Below, one piece after another: positions 1 through 12,003 of a DNA stretch of 25,453 bases. How positions within the stretch are numbered: position 1 is the first letter of the stretch; each line of letters opens with the position of its first letter. Source of the stretch: Azolla pinnata (Eukaryota; Streptophyta; Polypodiopsida; Salviniales; Salviniaceae); assembly GCA_037176905.1 (NCBI GenBank), contig JBBBWG010010778.1:63677-89129 (forward strand), in the 5' to 3' direction. The notes beneath the pieces were generated by a model. The model did not search any database, was not told the origin of the DNA, and worked only from the letters and a program-made list of their open reading frames with translations. The translations under genes and the position numbers were made by a program.

Positions 1-2223
1 AGCGGCAACCTTTCAATGGCCATCTCTTTTGGTGTGCCAGTTCTGCCGGTAAGGAAACAGCTCCTGGGCACAATGACACTGCCAGAATTGAAGTGCACCA
101 CTGTTCCATCCATCTGTTCTCCATTACAACACTGCGCAACATATAGAAGAAGAAGAAGAAGAGAAAAAAAAAAATGTGACATTGATCCTTGCACAAAAGA
201 CAAAACACTGATTGCACCGGGCGAGAAAGGAAAATTAACTAGCCAATAACGACCATAATTGGGTGTGTCGTTGACAGATCAAGCACTGGCTAATATAAAC
301 TAGTTAACCCAGATAATCAAATGAATCGAATTGGGCATTCCAACCCAACTATACAGGGAACATCAAGTGGACAGTAAAAACAGAAAGAGTTAAAAACGAA
401 TACACGGTGTAGTACAAGTACAAACTCTCGTGAATTAAATAAGCAGCAACAGATCGATACAAATTCAGCGATTTATAGATCAATCAACCTCAAAGGCGTA
501 AATGTGATTGATCGAAAAGCAAGCTTTTTTTTTAATGGTGTACCGCAATATGCTCAAAGGCTAATAGCATGGAGGAGAATCGAGCTGGTAAAAAGACTGT
601 TAATTGACATTAGGTTGAAGTAACGCCTTCCACAAATTGAATAGTAAAGCTCAGATAAAAAAAAAAGGAATCGTTATGATGTTGTTAACAGTTCAGTTCA
701 ATCCAACCAACCCATGACGTGGAACCCAACAGCAAACCATATTTCCGTTTACCAGCTGATAAGCCCCTTCTTCTTGTTCAAAAGATATATATCCTCACTG
801 GTGAGCAAATTTTCAGACTGATTACATGTCAAAATTTGTGTGCTCGGGTTCAAGGTTTAAGGTTCTCTAGATCATTCCAAAACTTCGAATATGATCACAC
901 CGAATGATGCTCGGAGATCCCCTATTTTATACCTGCATCATACATTGATTTACACAATGGCTTGTTGAATGTGGCATAACCTTGCGGAAACAGAGTATCC
1001 TGGGTGACTTTTGTCTTTGTGTCACACTGATCTCACCACCTCTGGCTATGAGAAATGAGCACCTTTGTTGGCACTGATAGAAGAGTATGCTCAACAAGCC
1101 AACGGAACAATCTACCTGTTAATCAACATTTAGCCTGCATTAGATTATAGATGTGTGATCTGATTCCGGACAAATGATTTCATTGGAGCTCAAATCCAAT
1201 AATCTGTAGGCCTGTGATTGACCTTCAAATATGCACTGTGGATACTTGACTTAGACTTCATTTTAAACCCTAAACTCGACGAATTTGAATGTATAGAAAG
1301 CAGATCCACTCTGACGCTATCTTTCAAAATATCAGGGTTTGGAAATAAAAAGGCATTGAAGATATACGGTAGTCGCGATCAAAATCAGGATATTGATCTA
1401 CATCTCATTGATGAAAACCAAAATCGGGACCTTGGAACATCAGATTTCCCGAAAAGAAATATCGGAACTAAGATTTGGGTTTTGATATAGTCAACTGAAA
1501 CCCCATCTTGAAAACGCCCTCTTATACAAAGAAGAATGCGATTTAAGGGATCCTAACTGAAAATCTCCTCGCACATGCAAAGCAAAATTCTAAGATGTGG
1601 CACTGAGATTTGTATGTGAAAGATTCTCTGATATCACAAACAAAGCCACAATTTAGATACCCCTTGCAAGGGTTTAAATAACTAAAAATGCCCCATCATT
1701 GAAACCATGACAAAGTTTGATAATGGTGAGGAAGAAATAGGACTCCATTACCAAACAGCTAAGGTTGATGGGGTCTAGATACCTTTCACACACAAACACG
1801 AGATTAGAGAGAGCTTGAAACACCTCCAAAAAGGAAGTCGCCATTGACCGGCATTAAGGGTTAGAATGCATTCCCGGCAGAAGTTCTCAAGCATAAAACA
1901 TTCCAAGAAATCCAAGATTAGGATTCAGCATGAAACACTTGGGAGAAGGCACCAGCGCCACCAAACAAGGTCAGAGGTTAGGATTCCAGAAAACGATTCT
2001 CTCTGAAAGAACTTTTATCATCAGAAGAAACCAGACTAGGGTTGCAAACCACTGAAGGGATACCCAAAAGGGAGGTCTTCCAAGACAGAATTGCCATTGC
2101 TGATGACCAAGATTGGGGTACACTCAGGCCATGATCTTTGAAACGGAAAACTTCAATATAGAGGGTTAGAAAAGATTGTTGGAAGGACTTACCACACGGT
2201 GGGGAGGGGGTCCGAACAGCACC

Positions 2224-2229
<6 letters not shown>

Positions 2230-2256
<27 letters not shown>
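2230..2256. repeat. CT dinucleotide microsatellite
   Basis: An uninterrupted run of about 13 CT units. Such tracts are common in plant promoters and leaders. Here it lies about 850 bp before the SAE2 start, beside a donor-like site on the opposite strand. Confidence 0.9.
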
Positions 2257-2260
<4 letters not shown>

Positions 2261-3030
2261 CAATCCGGAGCTTAGGGGACTATTGAGAATCTCAGGCTTG
2301 AAATACATCAATCGGTGAACCGATTCAAAATCTAATCCAAGGAAGAAGAAAGATCGGAGCTCGAACCCATTCAAAATCTAATTAAGGAAGAAGATTGGAG
2401 CTCGATCCATGATCATGCCAATTCCATGCATCCTCTACCTTTCGAGAATTCGTTGAAATTGATAAGATGGAATGGACGTATAGGTTCTTTCCGAACATAC
2501 GAATCTTGACGAATGCCCACCAACCCCTGCGGAACTCGCAAACTAGCAGTACTAGAGCACAATGTCAAGCAAAGCCGAGATTCGGAACAAATGCATGACG
2601 GTGATGATGGAACGGTTAACCATCCATCGTCTCGATCCTCCGCATCGAGGACCAATGTGGCCCCTTCTTCGGGGAATGTGCCCGATCTAGCTTTTCTCTG
2701 TCTTATCCACGCTACCATACACGATTCTTTGTTCCTCGGCGAATCTAATTCGAATCTCTTTGCGGATCGCAGAATCATCGGTTGTGCAAGGCACGAGGAG
2801 AATGCGAGTTCGGGAACCGAGTGAACCGGAGAGGCATGTGATTCGCTCGCAAGGCCAGCGACTATTCAGCGACGATGTTCGGGGACATGGTTTTCGATCA
2901 AAGAGGCTCTTCGGATGCACACAATTCTGGCATTTCATGAAACAGTTCAGATGTCCATCCAAACCCAGCAAAATGGAGAGGAGGAAGAGGAGGGTAATTT
3001 TGGGAATAAACCAAAACGCAGTCAAAACAG

Positions 3031-3060
3031 TTCTTCTTCTTCTTCTTCTTCTTCTTCTTC
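3031..3060. repeat. TTC trinucleotide microsatellite (10 units)
   Basis: Ten perfect TTC units end 48 bp before the SAE2 start codon, so the tract probably lies in the 5' untranslated leader as a pyrimidine-rich stretch. It creates Ser-rich, Leu-rich and Arg-rich spurious frames on both strands, which I do not consider genes. Confidence 0.92.
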
Positions 3061-3108
3061 CACTGTCTCGACTACTGTTTTCAGAACCTGCATCCAATCG
3101 TTCCCGCC

Positions 3109-6100
3109 ATGGCTTCTGCTGAAGAGCTCTCTGCTATCCAGGTACTAACACCTCACGTTCACGCTCTCCCCGCTCCCTTTTTCTGCTGCTTCCCCTCTCT
3201 TTCCCGAGTGCAAAGAATAATTTTTTTCTTCTTCTTCCCTTCTTTCCTATCCGTGCCCGTGTGTGCGGTCGCAGAAAGCCAAGGTTCTCATGGTGGGAGC
3301 TGGAGGCATCGGTTGCGAGCTGCTGAAGACGTTAGCTCTCACCGGGTTCACGGATGTTCATCTGGTACACGCATTGTCGTTGTTTCTATCGTAAAATCTA
3401 CCTGATTTCTCTGGATTTTCTACTGTTGCCTCGTTGCTTTCTAGTTGTGCCCTGATTTTGACTCTATGTCCTTCCTTGCAAAGTATGATTCGTACTTTCC
3501 ATTTTGTGCTAGCTCAGGTCTACATGCAGGGCCATTTCGCGACACTTTCTATTCCTAGGGTTTTCTGTTTTTCATGTGGAGGCGGATGACAAGGAAAAAA
3601 AATGTTAGTTTGGCTGTTCACAAGAAAATGTCTCGTTAGCGTCCTCCAGAAGAAATACTAGTGCTTTTTTTAGCTCATCCTGCCCTAATGAGTGATGGTT
3701 AGATTTCTCATGAAATGTTGTTTAAGCTCATCATCTCATAATCGGTATTCAAATGTCAATTCAAACTGTAAGTCAAGAATGCCTGGTCGTTTGAGAAGCT
3801 GAAAAGCCATATGTTTGGTGTAATCGTGCATTCAGGTTTCCATACATTCACAGCACTGCTTGTTAAGAACTGTTCTGTTATCAATCTTCAGTATCTTAGT
3901 GCAGGCTTCCACAAAACCCTTATTCTTCAATAAAAATTTCCGTCTGTGGATTATTGAAAAATACAAGCCACTATTAAACAAGACCCCTACAGTGTTTTTT
4001 GCCACTGGAAAGGTTTAGATGCTCTGGAGTATAGTAACTCTATAGATAATTGGTCTAGTGCATGTACAACGGTGGATATGGCATTTAATCTGGAAGGGAA
4101 GATGCCAGACATGATATCTGAACCGTAGAGCAATTGGAACTCCCAATTTGATGGTTTTGCGAAGATACATTTTGAAGAAAATTTTAGGTCTTAATACTTG
4201 GGGTTCTGGTGGTTAAAGATGGGCTGAATATTCTCAGATATCATTATTCTCATTTCTTCCATAAAAGGGGATGGGAAAACAGAGTCATGGTTAATGAGAA
4301 GGAAATTATCGTCATTGTAGAAACAGTGAAATAAATGGAATCATCTCCCAACAAATGTGGGTGGTTTGTTTCATGCTGCAACCCGTTAGCCCCATAGCTC
4401 TATTGTTAATCTATGAAATATTTGTTCAAAGATAAAAAGGGGGTTGAAGTTACTTGCTTTGCTAGAAGAGTGTCATTTTGGAAGGGTTCATTTATCATTT
4501 TAGACATGTAGAGCCGTTTGCAAATCCTTTTTAACGTTTTGGTAGAGCTAATTATTCATTCAAGATATTTCTAGTGGTGTGCATATGTTTGATGTTTAGT
4601 AGACATTTATCATGCGTTTTGAACCTGCTGTTTATTTCTCGAAGCGAGAGCTTTTTACCGTTTTTATTCAGGATTTTTATCAGTGCTTCAGTTTGGTAAA
4701 ACTAATTTAAATTTCTTTTTCTGTAGATTGATCTGGACACCATCGAAGTCAGCAATCTAAATAGACAGTTTCTTTTTCGGAAAAGACATGTTGGGCAGTC
4801 CAAAGCCAAGGTGGGACCTTCTGTGAATGTGTAACGTCCTTGTCCCTCTGTCATGGGAAAATCCCTGTTTCATATGGAATCTGTAGCTTCGACATGATAA
4901 AATTATACTACACTATCTCTCTTGTGCATCAAGTCGTCTATCTTTCTCCCTGTGCAAGAGTAATCTAGAAGGTCCTGGTTTGAGGATGCATCATAGTTAT
5001 TTGATATAACTATGTGATATATTAATTCGTCCAGTTTCTCTATTTTCTCTTGTGGATTAACTATGTGTCCCGCATCTGCGTTCTCTTTAATGTTTAGTTA
5101 ATCCGTGTGCTAATATAGTCAATATTCTCTCTCTATCTTGCTCTCTTTATAGTTGCATTTATTTTGGATTGTTCCTCTCTATGATGAGTCAGAAACACAA
5201 GATGTAATCTCTTGTTTGCTCTTATAAGCCATTTTGAGCTTTTAAAAGATGTTAACGTATCTTTTCGTCCCTCTCCTTCTCTGATTTAGAGCACTAAAGC
5301 CTAGCATTGTGCATTCACTGGAACATTTATGTGCATTCTAACTGTATGTGATTTTAATGTCTTATTTTTTATTATCAGGTTGCACGTGAAGCTGTGCTGA
5401 AGTTCAAGCCTGAGATGAATATAACAGCACATCATGCAAATGTGAAAAATCCTGAATTCAATGTTGACTTCTTCAAACAGTTCAATGTTGTTCTAAATGG
5501 ACTTGATAATGTTGATGCACGTCGACATGTGAATCGCCTATGTCTAGCTGCTGGAGTTCCACTTGTGGAGAGTGGGAGCACAGGCTACCTTGGGCAGGTA
5601 TGTTTCCTTCACAAACTACATGGGAATATCAGAAATCGAGAACAACTTATTAAAACATATTTTTCTAGATAAAAGATTGAAGATATCCTGAACGTTTCTT
5701 TTCTGCCAATGTGGTAAATGCCCTTGGTTGGCCTTTTGAAAGAGAAAAAGGGAATGCATTGATCTTATAACTGCTCAAATAAATATGTAAGCGAGAAGTC
5801 TGCCGATAATGGACAATAGCTCATTTGAAAAAATAAAGAAAATTTTGGCTATTTTGAGGCTTTACCTCTAGTATTATGTACAAATGCAGTAGCAGATACT
5901 GTTAAGTTTTTTAACTTTTGCTTACTTTAATAATTGCCTGCCTGCTGTCTATTGCTTAATATTTTCTCGAAACACGTAAAATGACAGTCGTCAGACCCTT
6001 TGTACTTGAAAATTAGAAGCATGTATTGTGCCTGATTGTTTAGTGGAATTGAAAATAACTAACTGTCTGGCGATTATGTGCTTGACCAAAATCAGTTCAT

Positions 6101-9100
6101 GCAGTATTCTGGGGCCAAACCCTTACCTCTGATTCCTCAGTCACATTCTCTATTTCAAAATGCTCAAGAAGGGATCCACTTCGTAGCAAAATCAGGGTAG
6201 AACAAATGTGAACAAGATGGCGTGTAACGTCATTGCTTCATGGCATCTGAAACACGTTGCTGCGCAACTTCATGCATGCAAAGTGGCTGTAATTGACCAA
6301 CATAAAAACATTTCCTGGCCATGTGCGTGATATATTCTAGGTCCCTGCTTAGTTGTATCTTACTTGTTTTTTGTACTGTATATTTTTTGTTGTATGCCTC
6401 GAGCAGATGGTATATCTTGGGGTATCTTTATTTACTGGGTACAGTACTTCATGGCTTGGTTTGTTTGAATCTTTTTTCTTGTCAGGTGACAGTACATATG
6501 AAGGGACGCACTGAATGTTATGAATGTCAGACTAAGGAATTGCCAAAGACATATCCTGTGTGCACAATAACAAGTACACCTTCAAAGGTGAGTTTTCTGT
6601 AAGTTTGAGATTGTTTTCAAACTTACGTGTTCATTTATAAATTGCTTTCCACATTCTATTGCAGCCAGTTCATTGCATTGTTTGGGCAAAAGACCTTCTT
6701 CTAGGGAGGCTTTTTGGTGATGAAAGCCTGGCCAGGGATCTTATTGTACATTCGACGAATGAAACGGAGGCTTCTAGTACTGAGGATACAGAGTTTTTTA
6801 ATTTAAAGGATGGGGAAACACATGAAAGCTATGCTAAGAGAATCTTCGATGGCGTCTTTGGTCTGAATATTGTTGTTGCATTGAAAAACGAAAGCACCTG
6901 GAGGACTAGACAAAGACCTCGTCCATTGTATTTGCGTGATATTTCTGGTGTAGAACTTCAACAAGAAAATGCATCAAACTCTCAGAATGGTACTAATGAA
7001 GGTAGTGAACATGTAGTATCAGCAGCCAGAATTTTGGGGCTAAGCAATCCACAAGATGTGTGGAGTGTTACTGACAACGCAAGAATCTTTCTGCAAGCAA
7101 TTGTGCTATTCCATGAAGAACGAAAAAAGGTTAGAGCAGATCAAATATTGCATGAATTTTTGTAGCATTTCGTTCTTTTTGGGGATGATATAGTTGTCTC
7201 TTCCATTCCATTCCAGGATGTTGGGAGCTTGGTTTTTGACAAAGATGATCAATTAGCAGTGGAATTTGTGACAGCAGCTTCAAATTTGCGTTCTCATTGC
7301 TTCAATATTCCGATGCAGAGTTTATTTGATGCCAAAGGCATTGCAGGGAACATTGTGCATGCTATAGCTACAACTAATGCGGTGATTTCTGGATTGATTG
7401 TCCTTGAGGCTTTGAAACTTCTTACAGATAACCTAGAAAGCTGTAGGTATGTGTGTTTGTTTCAATTATTCAATTTAAGGGATCTGATGCATGTAATATT
7501 GAGTTTAATATTGAGTTTCATAAAAGTAATGAAATGATCCAGTATTATCAAGTGGTTTTTTTGTCAGACTGTCAATCAACTATTGAATAATAACATTCTA
7601 TACTAGATACTAAATTTTATCATAATCCATACTAAGAACAATCTCCATGACAGACGTGTAAATCTTATTGAATGCACCTCTTGTTTAAGACGTTGCACCT
7701 TAACATCTCTGCTTGATCTGTCTCAGCAGTTACTCCTTTATCTGTCTAACCTTTATTCTCAATTTTCACATCTTGCAAGGACCAGATGACAGTGGCCTTC
7801 TGATTCCATTTTGCAAATTTTTTCATTTTTTTGTTTCACTTCAACAGATTATTTCCTTGAACCACACGATATGTGCTCGATAGTTTTATTATTTCTGAGA
7901 TCCCCTTCATTTATCAGTCTGGGGGTACACTGGGCTGTTCCCAAGACTTCCTATATGCATAAATCGTTGTTGATGTGATATCATGCTTGCCACTCAATAT
8001 AATTCCTTTCCTAAGCGATCTTCTAGTTTGTTTGCTACATTGTGTAAATAGCAATTTTATTGTGTATAATTTTACCTAAAAGAGTTTCTTCAGATAAATT
8101 CTTCTATGTGCAGGACAACATACTGTTTAGAGTATCCCAGACGTCAGATGTTACTTATGCCAGCAGAGTTATCAGAGCCAAATCCAGCGTGTTATGTTTG
8201 CTCAAAGGTTAAAAATTCTAGTGTAAAAATGAAAAGAGAACTAAAAGAACGTGTGCATACGTCTTACACATAGCTCTTTTTTCCAGACAGTTTTGTGGTT
8301 GGAGGTGAATACTTCAAAGGCGAAGTTGAGAGATATTGTGGAGAAAATTGTGAAAGGAAAACTGTCTATTAACTCACCAATAATCATGCAAGGCTCTTGC
8401 CTCATTTATGAGACAGGGGACGATTTGGAAGCAAACATGGTGGCACAATACAATCTAAACTTAGAAAAGGTGATTTCCACCAGTGATTAGAGTATGTACT
8501 TGACAAATTTAGATAATGTTTTGCAAGAAATAATTTGTCTTTGGTTTTCGCAGACACTAGATTCCTTTCCAATACCAATTAAAAATGATTCAATACTTAC
8601 GATTGAAGACTTTCAGCAGGAGTTCACATGCAGCATCCAGATACGACACAGGTTTACTGTTTGTTACTCTTTTCTCTTTAGAAAACTCATATCTTATCTG
8701 CATGCATTTTTGGTTTTTGGCTGAACACTTCTTAAGGTTGAGAAGGTGATAACAGCAGGTTCACCTTGCATGCATGTTGTACAGAAATTTGCTTCATGTC
8801 TCAAGAAGATAACTAATTAAAATAGTAAGAATCTATTTGGATACTCTGATGAATATGATGGGGAGTGTTGATACTAGAAATAGATTTGGGAGTATTTTTG
8901 ATGTTGTCCGTGGATGAGATATGTGGGAGGCAGGGTTGATTGCACATATAATCTTTGTATTTGACATCACTTATCAGCTGTGTCAGAAACATTCTGGAGC
9001 AAGCATGTGTCAGTTTGAATCTTTCTGAGGTTTTACACAAATACTTCTATCGTACTGTCCATATTTCTCTTCTTCACCAAAATAGCGACATTATTGTAAG

Positions 9101-10156
9101 GGAATATGGACGTTCAGATAAATGTGAAAGAGCAAAAGCAAGAGGTTCATGGAAACAGTATGTAGGCTATACATATGCTTGTTTATGCCAATAGTAGATA
9201 GAATACATGAAGTGAGAATTATTAGCCTGATATGAATAGATGTTTGTTTGAAGTGCTGGTGATGGGATATCAGAAATGTGAAGCAACAGAGTATATTAAA
9301 TGTGGAATATATGCTTTGACAGTTTTTATAAATTTCTTATCAAAGCCACCAAAACAGTCTACATCAGGTTCAGAGGCTAATGTGCACGTGGTTTGGCTCA
9401 GTGCTGGTACATCAACTGGGATAACTTTCTGTAGTCAGACAAACATTAGATTGCTGGAGTATGATGATGGTTTCCACTTTTTTTTTTTATTCTATGATTG
9501 TAGGCATGCGACATACTGATGATGGTTTTTTCTGGATGGTTATCTTAAGGGCTTTCATAGGTCTGCTTTGTCTGATGAGAGCACAGTTTCTGCCTTTCTG
9601 CAAAGTGTTTACACCTGCTTCAGTATTAGAAAACGTGTGGGTGCTGCCTGGCATTTGGCATGAGGGCATGCAAGAGATGTTGTGGGGCATGTAGGGAGGG
9701 AATGCAATGTCTATGAGATCAAAAAACACAGTGAATATAGCAAGAAACTTTGTAGCTATTGGATTTAAAGCCTGAAACGTTGCCAATATCAACGAATATT
9801 TATTCCTGCATGGAAGGATACTTCCTCAGTTATATGGCCTTGTATATTAGTACTGTATTGACATAAACCTTAAACAGTGGGAGAGAGAAAGTTTTCTGGT
9901 TTCCAGGGAATCGTTTGATGAAGAAAAAGAACCTGATAACATGGTACTTTCTGGGAAGCTGCCTTCTATAACAGTCAAAGAGCAGCAGACTGAGGAAGTT
10001 GTTGAACAAACACTCGACAAAACCGAAATTGATACAGTGGATGATGATGATGACGTGGTTGTGGTGGAGGATAGGACGATTACAGGAACGAAGAGGAAAC
10101 AAGACGAAGATTTCCACGAGCCTCCTCCAGAAAAGAGGCCCAAGTCAGTACTTTAG
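3109..10156 (+). CDS. SAE2: SUMO-activating enzyme subunit 2 (E1 catalytic subunit)
   Basis: Large subunit of the heterodimeric SUMO E1. With SAE1 it adenylates the SUMO C-terminus, takes SUMO as a thioester and passes it to the E2 SCE1 in the nucleus. Coding exons: 3109-3141, 3275-3364, 4727-4810, 5379-5597, 6486-6587, 6665-7129, 7217-7446, 8114-8207, 8287-8469, 8554-8651, 9907-10156. All introns are GT-AG, and the frame is open for 615 aa (Arabidopsis SAE2 is about 625). Visible motifs: nucleotide-binding GAGGIG at residues 19-24, NLNRQF at 51-56, LDN with the metal-binding Asp at 112, zinc pairs C153/C156 and C434/C437, and the catalytic Cys at 168 in YPVCTI. A ubiquitin-fold domain covers roughly 440-545, followed by an acidic tail with two basic clusters (595-597 and 609-612) that look like a bipartite nuclear signal. 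The start has a strong context (GCCATGG). The exact C-terminus is less sure because an alternative last splice is possible. Confidence 0.96.
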
Positions 10157-11353
10157 CTTTTGATTGGTTTAGAGGAAATGTAACATGTGCTAATAACTCA
10201 GGTGTGCATCGCCATATTTTTATGGAGGTGCGTGTAATATAGAAAAGAGTAATTCTACAATTTGTTTTGTGATTCGACTAACACAGGATTGTAAGCCAAT
10301 GGACGAACATTTGTGGAACTAGTTGCTACCATGACTAGATTCGCAAAGTCCATAGGCTTACTGCTTTTGCTAATCAAGTTTGAAGATCAATTCTATTTTT
10401 ACCGTTCGAAGAGAGTTCTGCTAGCATCAGGATGCTTGCTAGTTTATTTGACTACATTGAGAAAAGCTTATTTTCATAATTGGCAGGCCGAAGCTTAAAG
10501 ATCAGAGATGGATCTTGATAGGTAATAATTTAGTTTGCTGTCGTCATATTTACAATGTATGGTTTTTCTGGCATGAAGCATGGGGACGCTCTAAATGATG
10601 ATCTGTTTCCACTTCTGCCAAAAGCCAAATTTGATGCAGGCATGCTAAAAATCATTGCCGCTCTGATGATTTTGTATAAAGGTTGAGGTGAGAAACACAA
10701 ATGTAGGATCATATATTCTGGCATTTTGTCGTACAGTGATGTCTATGAAGATCTTTCTAGTTCTAGCTTGTTGTGAATTATAACTGAAGCTCGTAGCTAT
10801 GAACACTAGTAGGAAATTGGGGTTTGTTCTGTCTGAGCGGTGGATTATTGCTGGAGGCAAATTGCTTCACGACTCGTGGTGGCTATGTAACCATGTATGA
10901 TGTATTATGGATTGACCTCAAATTTGAGATTCAGATCTCCTGCTTCGGAGCAAAGTAATTTTTTTAACACATGCATCTTCAAAGGATCCACTCGTGTTGA
11001 AACTCTGCCATATGCATTTTTTGACGAATGAAAACTCCTTCAAAATTCACCTGCAGTATGGAATCCGTGTGTTGTGTGAAGCTCCAAATTTTGATCAGCT
11101 TGAAGCTCCTAATTGTGGGTCAGTCTAGTTCCAGTTGGATGATTTGGAGCCATGACAAATGGGTTTTGTACACGATCATTTGATCGTAACATGAAGAGAA
11201 TCCACGAGGCGCCACTTAGAGAAATCATTTTTATGGCTTGATTCCCTCTATCAGAAGCTTTGAGAATCCATCCCTCCAATACCTCAATGAAACGTAGGGG
11301 AATGGCTCCAGGCAAAGGTCTAGCTAAGCTTGAAGGATTGGGTTTTTGATGGC

Positions 11354-11357
<4 letters not shown>

Positions 11358-11391
<34 letters not shown>
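11358..11391. repeat. CT dinucleotide microsatellite (about 17 units)
   Basis: A perfect CT run about 610 bp before the PP2C start codon, in the presumed promoter. On the minus strand it reads as an Arg-Glu repeat, which is an artefact. Confidence 0.92.
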
Positions 11392-11394
<3 letters not shown>

Positions 11395-11903
11395 GTCCGC
11401 CAAAGAAGCGATTGGAGGCTATGGCAACAGAGGTTTTTAGTTTACCGAAATCAGATTTTTGTGTAGCTAAGAGCATAAGTTGAGTCGGCGTCTTTTTATT
11501 GATATTCACGCAATCGATTCGATTCGATTTGATCTACGCACAGGGATTGATACCATGACAGCCAGTTAGTATCAAAGCTTAGGGTTTTTTCGACTCCGCC
11601 ATCTTGCTGCATGTAGGACCAGTTTAGGGTTTGGTGTTGAGGGATTTAGGGTTAGAAACTCCATAGCCAAAAAAGACAAAGAAAGAAGATGATGATGATG
11701 AAGAAGACGACGACGACTCCGGTCAACACCATATCGTTTGACCAAAACGCGTTAGAGAATAAAGAAATCATTTAATAATATTCACTTTTTTTTTTAGTAA
11801 AAAGAAAGGAAGAAGAAAGACCAAAAACAGACGGACGACAAAAACAAGAGAAAGTGATCAATTTCTTCTTCTTCCTCTTCTTCCTCTGTCTTATCTGACT
11901 CCA

Positions 11904-11926
11904 TCTCTCTCTCTCTCTCTCTCTCT
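11904..11926. repeat. CT microsatellite in the likely PP2C leader
   Basis: A CT run within a longer pyrimidine-rich stretch (about 11860-12000) just before the PP2C start codon. Pyrimidine-rich leaders like this are typical of plant genes near the transcription start (family knowledge; the start site itself is not visible). Confidence 0.85.
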
Positions 11927-12003
11927 GCGCCCGCGTTCTTCCCTTACCTTCGTCTCCCCAGCCTCTTCCTCTTCCTCAGCCTCGCCATCGCCGTCTTCCT
12001 CCG

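Larger units (their letters stand above)
1..3108. other. Intergenic region upstream of SAE2, no recognisable gene
   Basis: No reading frame in these 3.1 kb resembles a known protein, and the open frames near 2413-3097 on both strands overlap each other and show no family motif. The stretch from about 1200 to 2200 is unremarkable AT-rich DNA with short minus-strand frames under 60 codons. A GTAAGT donor-like site reads on the minus strand near 2187-2192, next to a CT tract, which might mark a divergent untranslated exon, but nothing else supports one. The last few hundred bases probably contain the SAE2 promoter and leader, including a TTC tract at 3031-3060. Confidence 0.6.
10157..12003. other. 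Intergenic region: SAE2 trailer and PP2C promoter/leader
   Basis: No coding frame here is convincing. The first several hundred bases probably include the SAE2 3' untranslated region; I see no canonical AATAAA there. A small inverted repeat (arms ACGATCA/TGATCGT, 2-base spacer) lies at 11172-11187. The last 650 bp become rich in CT/TTC tracts and GAT/GAA/GAC triplets (about 11685-11720), which fits a plant promoter and leader for the PP2C gene. Confidence 0.6.

Noticed and set aside
2187-2280. Possible divergent minus-strand transcript with a GTAAGT donor beside a CT leader-like tract
   Set aside because: A single splice-like hexamer is expected by chance and I find no following coding exon on that strand.
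2413-3097. Overlapping open frames on both strands upstream of SAE2
   Set aside because: They contradict each other, show no family motif, and the Arg/Ser-rich parts come from the TTC tract.
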